Source of the DNA: UBA1801 sp035353395
GTDB lineage: Bacteria; Acidobacteriota; Holophagae; Holophagales; Holophagaceae
Assembly (NCBI GenBank): GCA_035353395.1
Contig: DAOPZL010000058.1
Coordinates: forward strand, 1 to 16,865
DNA: 16,865 bases
Direction: 5' to 3'
Shown here: piece after piece, positions 5,925 to 12,901 of the stretch
Numbering within the stretch: position 1 is the first letter of the stretch
How the letters are laid out: each line of letters begins with the position of its first letter
Notes under the pieces: model-generated
Seen by the model: the letters and a program-made list of their open reading frames with translations, nothing else
Database searches by the model: none
Told to the model about the DNA's origin: nothing
Position numbers and translations under genes: made by a program

Positions 5925-8378
5925 ATGGCTTTCGACCCCTTGAACCAGGAACCCAAGATCCAGCGCCGCTGGGAGCAGGAGCGGGCCTTCCGCTGCCTCA
6001 GGGCCGACGAACTCGAGCCTGGCGACAAGACCTTCTACATGCTGGTGATGCTGCCTTATCCCTCGGGCCGGATCCACATGGGCCATGTCCGGAACTACAC
6101 CCTGGGCGACGTCGTGGCCAGGTTCCGCCGCATGCGGGGCGAGAAGGTCATGCATCCCCTGGGCTGGGACAGCTTCGGCCTCCCCGCGGAGAACGCCGCC
6201 ATCAAGCACCAGATCCATCCGGCCATCTGGACCCGCAAGAACATCGAGGAAATGAAGGCCCAGATCCAGAAGATGGGCATCTCGTACGACTGGCACCGGG
6301 AGATCGCCACCTTCACGCCCGAGTACTACAAGTGGAACCAGTGGCTCTTCCTGCAGATGTGGAAGCGCGGCGACGTCTTCCGCGCCGAGCGCAACGTGAA
6401 CTGGTGCGAGGCCCTGGGCACCGTCCTGGCCAACGAGCAGGTGGTGGACGGCAAGGACGAGCGCACGGGCCATCCCGTCGTGCAGAAGCCCATGGAGCAG
6501 TACTTCTTCCACATCACGAAGTACGCCGACGAGCTGATCAGCGGCCTGGACCAGATCGACTGGCCCGAGAACGTCAAGGCCATGCAGCGCCACTGGATCG
6601 GCCGCAGCGAGGGCGCCAAGCTCTGGTTCGACTTCACCAACGGGGAGAAGGTGCAGGTCTTCACCACGCGCCTGGACACGCTGTTCGGCGTGACGTTCAT
6701 GGTGCTCTCCACGGAACACCCCTTCATCGCGAAGGCCGCCGAGACCGATCCCGGCCTCAAGGCCTTCTGCGACCAGGTGGCCGCCATGAGCCGGGAGGAC
6801 CGCCTGATGTCGGACATCAAGCTGGGCTACAGGTCCCGGCTGGAGGCCATCCATCCCCTCACCGGCGAGAAGGTTCCCGTCTTCGCGGCCAACTACGTGC
6901 TGATGGACTACGGCACCGGCGCCGTCATGGGCGTGCCCGCCCACGACGAGCGCGACTACGACTTCGCGAAGAAGTACGACCTCCCCATCCCCACGGTCAT
7001 CGTGCCCGCGGACGGCCGCGCCCTGAAGGCGGGCGAGTTCTTCAGCGACTACGGCGTCCTGGTGAACAGCGGCGAGTACGACGGCATGGGCAGCGAGGCC
7101 GCCATCGAGAAGATGATCGAGGCGCTGGGCGGCAAGGCCGAGAAGGCCATCACCTTCAAGCTGCGCGACTGGGGCCTCTCCCGGCAGCGCTACTGGGGCA
7201 CGCCCATCCCGACCGTCCACTGCCCGGACTGCGGCGTGGTGCCCGAGAAGGAGGAGAACCTGCCCGTCATGCTGCCCGAGGACGTGGAGTTCTCCGGCAA
7301 GGGCCCCTCGCCCCTGCTCACCTCCAGGAGCTTCCTGAACTGCACGTGCCCCAAGTGCGGCAAGCCGGCCACGCGCGAGACGGACACCATGGACACCTTC
7401 GTGGATTCGAGCTGGTACTGGTACCGCTACCTGGACCCGAAGAACACCAAGAAGCCCTTCGACGCGCGGGAATGGGACGCCTACGGCCCAGTGGACCTCT
7501 ACATCGGCGGCATCGAGCACGCCACGATGCACCTCATCTACGCCCGCTACTTCCACAAGGTGCTGCGCGACCTGGGCTTCACCCACGACGACGAGCCGTT
7601 CTCCAAGCTCATCTGCCAGGGCATGGTGCTCAAGGACGGCTTCAAGATGTCCAAGTCGAAGGGGAACATCGTCGATCCCGACGAGGTCATCGCGGAGTAC
7701 GGCGCGGACGCGCTGCGGCTCTTCATGATCTTCGCGGCGCCCATCGAGAAGGAGATCGACTGGACCGGCTTCGAGGGCATCGACGGGGCCACCCGCTTCC
7801 TGAGGCGCGTCTTCCGCCTGGTGGAGGAGCACAAGGTCACTTCCGAGCCGCTGCCCCCCAAGGAGAAGCTCTCGATCGAGGAGAAGTCCCTGCTGGTCAA
7901 GGTCCACCAGACCCTGCACAAGGTGACGGACGACCTCAGCCAGCGCTACCAGTTCAACACCCTGGTCTCCAGCCTCATGGAGTTCGCCAACGCCCTCCAC
8001 GACCTTCCTGCGGACGCCCCGAACCGGGGCCCGGTCATGCAGCACTGCCTGGAGATCTTCGTGAAGATGCTCTCCCCGGCGGCGCCCCATGCGGCCGAGC
8101 AGCTCTGGGAGCAGCTGGAAGGCTCCGGCTTCTGCATGCACGCGGCCTGGCCCGAGAGCGATCCTGCCTGGCGCCAGGCGGACGAGATGATGGTGGTGGT
8201 GCAGGTGAACGGCAAGGTCCGCGGCCGCGTGGTGGTGCCCAGCTCCGCCACCGAGGAGCAGCGCAAGGCGGCGGCCCTGGCCTGTCCCGAGGCCAAACAC
8301 CATCTCGAGGGCAAGGAGGTCGTCAAGGTGGTCGTGCCTCCGGGCGGCAAGCTCGTGAGCATCGTCGTGAAGGGCTGA
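5925..8378 (+). CDS. leuS: Leucyl-tRNA synthetase
   Basis: This class I aminoacyl-tRNA synthetase charges tRNA-Leu with leucine in the cytoplasm. The ATG at 5925 gives 817 residues; it has GAGG six bases upstream, whereas the in-frame ATG at 5919 directly abuts that site. The HIGH motif is HMGH (51-54) in PYPSGRIHMGH, and KMSKS is at 574-578. The CP1 editing domain is present, with TTRLDTLFG (248-256) and GVPAHDERD (336-344), so it should clear mischarged residues. Two CxxC pairs, CPDC (433-436) and CPKC (475-478), suit the zinc-binding insertion. The C-terminal anticodon-binding part and the closing VVVQVNGKVRGRVVV domain are intact. It is slightly shorter than the roughly 860 residues of E. 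coli LeuS. It leads a closely spaced run with pyrE and a cobalamin adenosyltransferase gene. Confidence 0.97.
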   Translation: MAFDPLNQEPKIQRRWEQERAFRCLRADELEPGDKTFYMLVMLPYPSGRIHMGHVRNYTLGDVVARFRRMRGEKVMHPLGWDSFGLPAENAAIKHQIHPAIWTRKNIEEMKAQIQKMGISYDWHREIATFTPEYYKWNQWLFLQMWKRGDVFRAERNVNWCEALGTVLANEQVVDGKDERTGHPVVQKPMEQYFFHITKYADELISGLDQIDWPENVKAMQRHWIGRSEGAKLWFDFTNGEKVQVFTTRLDTLFGVTFMVLSTEHPFIAKAAETDPGLKAFCDQVAAMSREDRLMSDIKLGYRSRLEAIHPLTGEKVPVFAANYVLMDYGTGAVMGVPAHDERDYDFAKKYDLPIPTVIVPADGRALKAGEFFSDYGVLVNSGEYDGMGSEAAIEKMIEALGGKAEKAITFKLRDWGLSRQRYWGTPIPTVHCPDCGVVPEKEENLPVMLPEDVEFSGKGPSPLLTSRSFLNCTCPKCGKPATRETDTMDTFVDSSWYWYRYLDPKNTKKPFDAREWDAYGPVDLYIGGIEHATMHLIYARYFHKVLRDLGFTHDDEPFSKLICQGMVLKDGFKMSKSKGNIVDPDEVIAEYGADALRLFMIFAAPIEKEIDWTGFEGIDGATRFLRRVFRLVEEHKVTSEPLPPKEKLSIEEKSLLVKVHQTLHKVTDDLSQRYQFNTLVSSLMEFANALHDLPADAPNRGPVMQHCLEIFVKMLSPAAPHAAEQLWEQLEGSGFCMHAAWPESDPAWRQADEMMVVVQVNGKVRGRVVVPSSATEEQRKAAALACPEAKHHLEGKEVVKVVVPPGGKLVSIVVKG

Positions 8379-8407
8379 TCCGCCCTTCCCATTCAAGGGG
8401 GTGCCCC

Positions 8408-9040
8408 ATGGCCTCCACGTTCGACCTCGCTTCCGGCCTTCTCGACGCCGGCGCCGTCCGTCTCTCGCCCAGGTCGCCCTTCACCTGGGCGTCCGGCCTG
8501 AAGTCGCCCATCTACTGCGACAACCGCCAGCTCCTGGGTTTCCCGGAGAGCCGGGCCCGCATCAAGGATGCGCTGGCGGAGAGGGCCGCCGAATCCAGGC
8601 CGACCCTCGTCGCGGGAACCAGCACCGCGGGCATCCCCTGGGCGGCGCTCGTGGCCGACGTCCTGGGGCTGCCCATGGCCTACGTCCGGCCCGAGCCCAA
8701 GAAGCACGGGATGGGCCGCCAGGTCGAAGGTCCCCACGTGGACGGCCACCGGGTGGTGCTGATCGAGGACCTCATCAGCACCGGGGGCTCGAGCATCAAG
8801 TGCGTGGAGGCCCTGCGGCACGAGGATGCGGAGGTCCTGGAGGTGCTCGCCCTCTTCAGCTACGGGCTGCCCCAGGCTGAGGAGGCCTTCCGGGCCGCCG
8901 CCGTGGTCCTGAGGGTGCTGGCCACCTTCGACGATCTTTCCCGGCGGGCCCAGGAGAAGGGCCTCCTGGATGACCGGGACCGGGCCTCCCTCGCCGAGTG
9001 GCGCGTGGACACCGTGGCCTGGAGCCGGCGGCACGAGTGA
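8408..9040 (+). CDS. pyrE: Orotate phosphoribosyltransferase
   Basis: This 210-residue type I phosphoribosyltransferase converts orotate and PRPP to orotidine 5'-phosphate in pyrimidine synthesis. The PRPP-binding signature is VVLIEDLISTGGSS (116-129). The flexible catalytic loop RPEPKKHGMGRQVEG (94-108) has the Lys/Lys/His arrangement of OPRT. The N-terminal SGLKSPIYCDNRQLLGFP (29-46) matches the OPRT orotate-site region, where the common form is KSPxYxDxR. The length is typical. The ATG at 8408 follows AAGGGGG, 29 bases after the leuS stop. The same reading frame stays open back through leuS, but that is a shadow and not a fusion. No other pyr gene is in the window, so its place after leuS looks like a housekeeping cluster. 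Confidence 0.9.
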   Translation: MASTFDLASGLLDAGAVRLSPRSPFTWASGLKSPIYCDNRQLLGFPESRARIKDALAERAAESRPTLVAGTSTAGIPWAALVADVLGLPMAYVRPEPKKHGMGRQVEGPHVDGHRVVLIEDLISTGGSSIKCVEALRHEDAEVLEVLALFSYGLPQAEEAFRAAAVVLRVLATFDDLSRRAQEKGLLDDRDRASLAEWRVDTVAWSRRHE

Positions 9041-9056
9041 GGAGCGGAGCGACGTC

Positions 9057-9611
9057 ATGAGGATCTACACGCGCACGGGCGACAAGGGCGAGACGGGCCT
9101 CTTCGGAGGGGAGCGGGTCTCCAAGGCGCATCTCCGCCTGCAGGCCTACGGGTCCCTGGACGAGCTGAACAGCGTCATCGGGATCCTCCGGCTGAAGGTC
9201 TCCGAGGGCACCGGCGTCCGGGAGGCGCTGAAGCGCATCCAGCGGGATCTCTTCGTCCTGGGCGGGGTGCTGGCGACCCCGGCCGACCAGATCCACAAGC
9301 TGGACGCCAAGGGGTCCATGTCCGTGTGGTCCACGAAGGAGATGGAGCGGGACATCGACCGCCTGGCGGCCCTGGCGCCTCCCATGCACGCCTTCGTGCT
9401 GCCCGGGGGGGAGGAGGGCGCCGCCTTCGCGCACTGGGCCCGGACGGTCTGCCGCCGCGCCGAGCGGGAGATCGTCTCCCTCTGCGCCGAGGAGGACGTG
9501 AAGCCCGAGGTGCTCATCTACATCAACCGGCTCAGCGACTGGCTCTTCGCCCTGTCCCGCGCCGAGAACGCGGTGCGCGGCATGCCGGACCTGGAGTGGA
9601 AGCCCGAGTAG
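9057..9611 (+). CDS. Cob(I)alamin adenosyltransferase, PduO type
   Basis: This 184-residue enzyme transfers the adenosyl group of ATP to cob(I)alamin or cob(I)yrinic acid a,c-diamide, making the coenzyme B12 form. The ATP-binding N-terminus TRTGDKGETGLFGG (5-18) is intact, as are YGSLDELNS (31-39), FVLPGG (113-118), ARTVCRRAER (128-137) and YINRLSDWLFALSR (155-168), which are hallmarks of the PduO/MMAB fold. The size fits the single-domain form. The ATG at 9057 follows GGAGCGGAGC, 16 bases after the pyrE stop, suggesting co-transcription with leuS and pyrE. It implies the cell uses adenosylcobalamin enzymes. No cobalamin riboswitch or other B12 gene is in the window. Only 12 bases separate its stop from that of the convergent kinase gene, and no terminator is visible there. 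Confidence 0.92.
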   Translation: MRIYTRTGDKGETGLFGGERVSKAHLRLQAYGSLDELNSVIGILRLKVSEGTGVREALKRIQRDLFVLGGVLATPADQIHKLDAKGSMSVWSTKEMERDIDRLAALAPPMHAFVLPGGEEGAAFAHWARTVCRRAEREIVSLCAEEDVKPEVLIYINRLSDWLFALSRAENAVRGMPDLEWKPE

Positions 9612-9623
9612 GAAGGCCGCCGG

Positions 9624-10616
9624 CTACGCCCCGGGACACTTGAGCAGCCGGCTCTCCGCCGCGCGCAGCCAGTTCTCCGCCGCCAGCACGCCCTCCCCGT
9701 GGTTCAGCCGCTGGAAGTGTCCGGCGAGGTGCCGCAGGGTCCGGGGGATGGCCGGGGCGAAGTGGGCCTTCCTCCGGTTCACCAGCTGGTTGCCGAAGGT
9801 GCCCAGGGCCTTGAGGTTGCGCTGGATGGCGCTGAGGTTCAGCTCCTCCCACAGGAGGCTCTCGGACCAGCCCAGTTCCTCCCGCACCCGGTCCACCATG
9901 AGGGTGCCGGCTTCGGCGGACCAGTCCCAGTAGCCGTCGTAGAGGATCGACGCGAGATCGTAGGTGGCGGCGCCCTTCCGGGCGTCCTGGAAGTCCATGG
10001 TCACCAGGCGCCCTCCGTGGACCATGAGGTTGCGCACGTGGAAATCCCGGTGGGCCAGGAACCGGGCCCGGGACTCCAGGGTGGCGTGGACCTCCTCCAT
10101 CAGGCGGTCCAGCCAGCGGGGAGACTCCTTCTGCAGGAAGTCCCGGAAGAAATGCTCCCGGCAGAATTCCCACTCGAAGGAGAACTTGGCCTGGTCGAAC
10201 CGGCGCAGCATGAAGAAGGCCCGCGGGGGAGCGCCCTCCGTGAGCAGCCCCAGCCAGGTGGCCAGCTGCTCGGCCACCTCCCCGGCCCAGCGGAGTTCCT
10301 CCTCGGGGTGCAGCGCCATGCGCCGCTCCAGGGTGGTGTCCCCCAGGTCCTCCACCAGCATGATGCGCGCGTCGTCGTCGTACTGGATGATGGTGGCCAC
10401 GCGGACCACCGGGTCCAGGTAGGCCTGGAGGGCCCGGTAGTCGAAGTAGGCGTCGTCGGCCTTGCCGGGCTCCTGGGGGGCGTAGAGCACGATCATCGCC
10501 GTGCCGAGCTGCGGGTGGTCCACCCGGAAGTACTGGCGGTTCCCCGCATCCCCCATGAGGGGCCGCGGATTCCGGCAGTCCCAGCGTTCGAGTGCGGCGA
10601 GCAGGCGTGGTTCCAT
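9624..10616 (-). CDS. amgK: AmgK-like anomeric MurNAc/GlcNAc kinase (aminoglycoside-phosphotransferase fold)
   Basis: This 330-residue cytoplasmic kinase has an APH-type fold. Visible are the catalytic loop HRDFHVRNLMV (189-199; D191, H193, N196), the metal-binding DFQDAR (208-213) and the N-terminal GDAGNRQYFRV (22-32). These match AmgK, which phosphorylates MurNAc or GlcNAc at the anomeric carbon for UDP-sugar salvage. The neighbour, ending 10 bases upstream, is a MurU-like nucleotidyltransferase, the enzyme that uses AmgK's product in Pseudomonas putida. A general APH-fold sugar or choline kinase cannot be excluded. The ATG at 10616 has only a weak GGAA ahead. It ends the minus-strand run; its stop faces the adenosyltransferase gene. 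Nothing suggests antibiotic resistance. Confidence 0.75.
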   Translation of the reverse strand: MEPRLLAALERWDCRNPRPLMGDAGNRQYFRVDHPQLGTAMIVLYAPQEPGKADDAYFDYRALQAYLDPVVRVATIIQYDDDARIMLVEDLGDTTLERRMALHPEEELRWAGEVAEQLATWLGLLTEGAPPRAFFMLRRFDQAKFSFEWEFCREHFFRDFLQKESPRWLDRLMEEVHATLESRARFLAHRDFHVRNLMVHGGRLVTMDFQDARKGAATYDLASILYDGYWDWSAEAGTLMVDRVREELGWSESLLWEELNLSAIQRNLKALGTFGNQLVNRRKAHFAPAIPRTLRHLAGHFQRLNHGEGVLAAENWLRAAESRLLKCPGA

Positions 10617-10623
10617 GGTTTCC

Positions 10624-10629
10624 AGTCTA
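10624..10629 (-). promoter_or_regulatory. Possible -10 element before the AmgK-like gene
   Basis: TAGACT on the minus strand lies seven bases before the start codon at 10616 and overlaps the TAG stop of the preceding gene. If used, it would give a leaderless transcript. Because it coincides with a stop codon, chance is a real alternative. Confidence 0.2.
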
Positions 10630-11487
10630 GGCCATCACTGCGGGAGCACCAGCCCCGGGCAGGGCCAGCCGGACCTGGCGGCCGTCCTCGCCGAACCACA
10701 GCGCGTCGCGGTCCTCCATGGCCGGGTGGGGGCGCGCGCCGGGGCCCAGGACGCAGCGGCGGAGGCGGCCGCCGGGCAAGGCCCCGGGGTGGATGTAGCA
10801 GCCTTCGAGCCGGCCTTCGTGCGCGGGCGCCAGGGCCGCCGCGGCCGCGATGAGCTGGTCGGGCGTGCCGATCTCCCGCCAGGGGAACGGGTCCACGACG
10901 ATGCCCGCGTGGCGGCGCAGGCGGGGCAGGACGTGGGCCTTGGTGTCGGAAGGGCCTTCCGGCAGCAGGCCCAGGGCGAAGGGGCTCCAGAGGGAGGCGC
11001 CCGTGAAGTGGTAGGGCCCTTCCCCGGTCACCCCGGGCGGGAGGATGCGGCCCGAGGGATCCAGCCAGAGGGGATTCCAGGGGCCCCCGGGATGGGGCAC
11101 CAGCAGCCAGCTCAAGTCGGCGCCGCGCGCGCGGTGCTCGGCGATGAACCTTTCCCAGGGCACCTCCGCCAGGGCGTCCCCGTTCCACACCGCCAGGGGG
11201 TCCGCCGCGCGCCCCAGGGCGTGCCGAAGTCCGCCCGCGGAGCCCAGCAGGGTCGGTTCGAAGCACACTTCGAGGGCGGTCCCCGCGGCTTCCGCCAGGC
11301 GTTCCGGCAGGTGGTGGGCGTTGCAGGCGAGATGCGCCAGGCCCGCCCTCCGCATGGACTCCGCGCCGAGGGCCAGCAGGGAGCGGCCCTGGAGCGTCCA
11401 GGCGGGCTTCGGGAGCACCTGGGAGAGGGGGCCCATGCGCGTTCCGAGGCCCGCCGCGAGGATGAAACCGTCAATCACCTGGTTCAA
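10627..11487 (-). CDS. murU: MurU-like sugar-1-phosphate nucleotidyltransferase
   Basis: This 286-residue protein belongs to the NTP-transferase (RfbA/GlmU N-domain) family. The signature AAGLGTRMGPLSQVLPKP (11-28) holds the nucleotide-binding loop and catalytic Lys; WNGD (101-104) binds metal and REIGTPDQL (204-212) is the usual C-terminal motif. Next to an AmgK-like kinase, the best assignment is MurU, which makes UDP-MurNAc from MurNAc-1-phosphate in peptidoglycan recycling. It is longer than the roughly 220-residue Pseudomonas MurU: the last 65 residues contain Gly/Pro-rich turns (GCYIHPGALPGG) suggesting a short left-handed beta-helix as in GDP-mannose or GlmU-type enzymes, so another sugar is possible. 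The start is probably TTG at 11487, with GGAG six bases upstream, overlapping the preceding gene by 17 bases and implying translational coupling. Confidence 0.72.
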   Translation of the reverse strand: MNQVIDGFILAAGLGTRMGPLSQVLPKPAWTLQGRSLLALGAESMRRAGLAHLACNAHHLPERLAEAAGTALEVCFEPTLLGSAGGLRHALGRAADPLAVWNGDALAEVPWERFIAEHRARGADLSWLLVPHPGGPWNPLWLDPSGRILPPGVTGEGPYHFTGASLWSPFALGLLPEGPSDTKAHVLPRLRRHAGIVVDPFPWREIGTPDQLIAAAAALAPAHEGRLEGCYIHPGALPGGRLRRCVLGPGARPHPAMEDRDALWFGEDGRQVRLALPGAGAPAVMA

Positions 11488-12796
11488 GGGCCTCTCCGCT
11501 CTTCGCGCTCTCCCGGCGCAGGAGGAACTTCCGGGGCGCCATGCCCCGCATCTCGAGGACGCGGATGCGCCAGCCTTCGACGCACAGCTCGTCCCCGGCG
11601 ACCAGGATCCGGCCGAGCTGCTCCTGGAGGTAGCCGCCGAGGCTGACGGAATCCGCCTCGGTCTCGAGGCGCAGCTTCAGGTGGTCCTCCAGCTGCTCGA
11701 GGGTCACCGTGCCCTGGGCCAGCCACGCGCCGCCCCGGGTCCGGCGGAGGTCGATGACCTCGCGGTCGAACTCGTCCTGGATCTCGCCCACCAGCTCCTC
11801 CAGGACATCCTCGAGGGTCACGAGCCCGTCGATCCCGCCGTGCTCGTTCACCACGAGCGCCAGGTGCTGCTTCTGCTTCTGGAAGTCCAGCAGGAGGTCC
11901 TGGATCAGGCGCATCTCGGGCACCAGCAGGGCCGGGCGGGCCAGGGCCCGGAAGTCCAGGGGCTCCCCCTGGTCGCTCAGGGCCCAGAGCATCTCCCGCA
12001 TGTGCACCACGCCCACCACGTGGTCCAGGTCCCCCTCCACCACCGGCATGCGCGTGTGGGGCGAGCTGCGGGCCAGCGCCAGGTTCTCCGCGGGGCTCCG
12101 CTTCAGGTCGAAGCACACCACCTGGCCGCGCGGGACGGCGATCTCCTTGATGGTGCGCCTCGAGAAGGCGAAGAGGTTCTCGATGAGCTCCGCCCGGCTG
12201 AGTTCCAGGTTCCCCCGCTCCTGGCTCTGGACCAGCATCCGCTTGAACTCGTCCTCGGAGGGCAGCAGGTCCTCGGGCTGCTCCTCCGTCGGGGACAGCC
12301 CCATCAGCCGCTCGAAGCCGCGGCTGATGGCGGAGAGGGCGAGGGTCAGCGGATGGATCAGCTTCGACCAGAGCTGCAGGGGCCTCGCCGTGAGAAGCGC
12401 CCAGCGTCCGGCGTTCCGGATGGCGAAGGAGCGGGGCACCATCTCCGTGAGCACCACGTGCAGGGTGGTCATGAGCAGCAGGGCCAGCGCGGAGGAGGCG
12501 GGGTGGACCAGCCAGGGCCACGGGAGGTACTGCAGCAGGGCCTTGAGGGGACCCGCGAAGAGTTCCTCGCCGATGGCGCCGAAGGCGAGGGCGCAGACGG
12601 TGATGGAGACGAGGATCGCCGAGAGGTGGTAGCCCAGGCGGGCCTGGACCTGGAGCGCCGTCTCGGCCCTGGGGTCGCGCTCCTGCAGGGCCTCCAGCTG
12701 GGTGGGCCGCACGCGCACCAGGGCGAATTCCGACAGCACGAAGAAGGCCGAGAGGAGCAGCAGCAGGACGCAGGCGAGCAGGGTGATCGTGTTCAT
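11471..12796 (-). CDS. CNNM/CBS-domain membrane protein, CorC/HlyC family
   Basis: This 441-residue protein has the standard order of the family. An N-terminal CNNM membrane domain (about 1-165) has segments near 3-22, 57-76, 97-118 and 134-155. Two CBS domains (about 215-270 and 280-340) follow, with the signature VVNEHGGIDGLVTLEDVLEE (315-334). It ends in a CorC/HlyC transporter-associated domain (about 350-428). Such proteins are linked to magnesium or cobalt efflux or homeostasis; the 'hemolysin' label of many homologues is historical. The ATG at 12796 has no good ribosome binding site. Its 3' end overlaps murU by 17 bases, while 105 bases without any feature or terminator separate it from the coiled-coil gene upstream. 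An envelope-related ion function is inferred from context only. Confidence 0.85.
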   Translation of the reverse strand: MNTITLLACVLLLLLSAFFVLSEFALVRVRPTQLEALQERDPRAETALQVQARLGYHLSAILVSITVCALAFGAIGEELFAGPLKALLQYLPWPWLVHPASSALALLLMTTLHVVLTEMVPRSFAIRNAGRWALLTARPLQLWSKLIHPLTLALSAISRGFERLMGLSPTEEQPEDLLPSEDEFKRMLVQSQERGNLELSRAELIENLFAFSRRTIKEIAVPRGQVVCFDLKRSPAENLALARSSPHTRMPVVEGDLDHVVGVVHMREMLWALSDQGEPLDFRALARPALLVPEMRLIQDLLLDFQKQKQHLALVVNEHGGIDGLVTLEDVLEELVGEIQDEFDREVIDLRRTRGGAWLAQGTVTLEQLEDHLKLRLETEADSVSLGGYLQEQLGRILVAGDELCVEGWRIRVLEMRGMAPRKFLLRRESAKSGEALEPGD

Positions 12797-12901
12797 GATG
12801 TGGGGAGCCCCCCGGTCCTGGCCTCGCCGGGAGGGCGTCGGGCGCGCCTGGCGGAGAGCGGGGGGGCGCTGCCGCCGCCGGGGACCGGATCGGGCATCGG
12901 A

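Noticed and set aside
5539..5943. A 134-codon frame starting with M-I-L-K-W-L-L and three TTA leucine codons, a possible leuS leader peptide.
   Set aside because: No ribosome binding site precedes it, it has no stop before the terminator-like hairpin, and it overlaps the leuS start. The TTA codons simply reflect the AT-rich island.
5903..9040. A 1045-codon frame suggesting a leuS-pyrE fusion.
   Set aside because: The first 830 or so codons are out of frame with LeuS and low in complexity; only the PyrE part is real, with its own ATG and ribosome binding site at 8408.
9624..10616. Aminoglycoside resistance kinase.
   Set aside because: The APH fold is shared with many sugar kinases; the MurU-like neighbour and AmgK-type motifs point to cell-wall sugar salvage.
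12797..12901. A terminator or small gene between the coiled-coil and CNNM/CBS genes.
   Set aside because: Only short GC inverted repeats (such as GGGG/CCCC) and no T tract or coding start are present.
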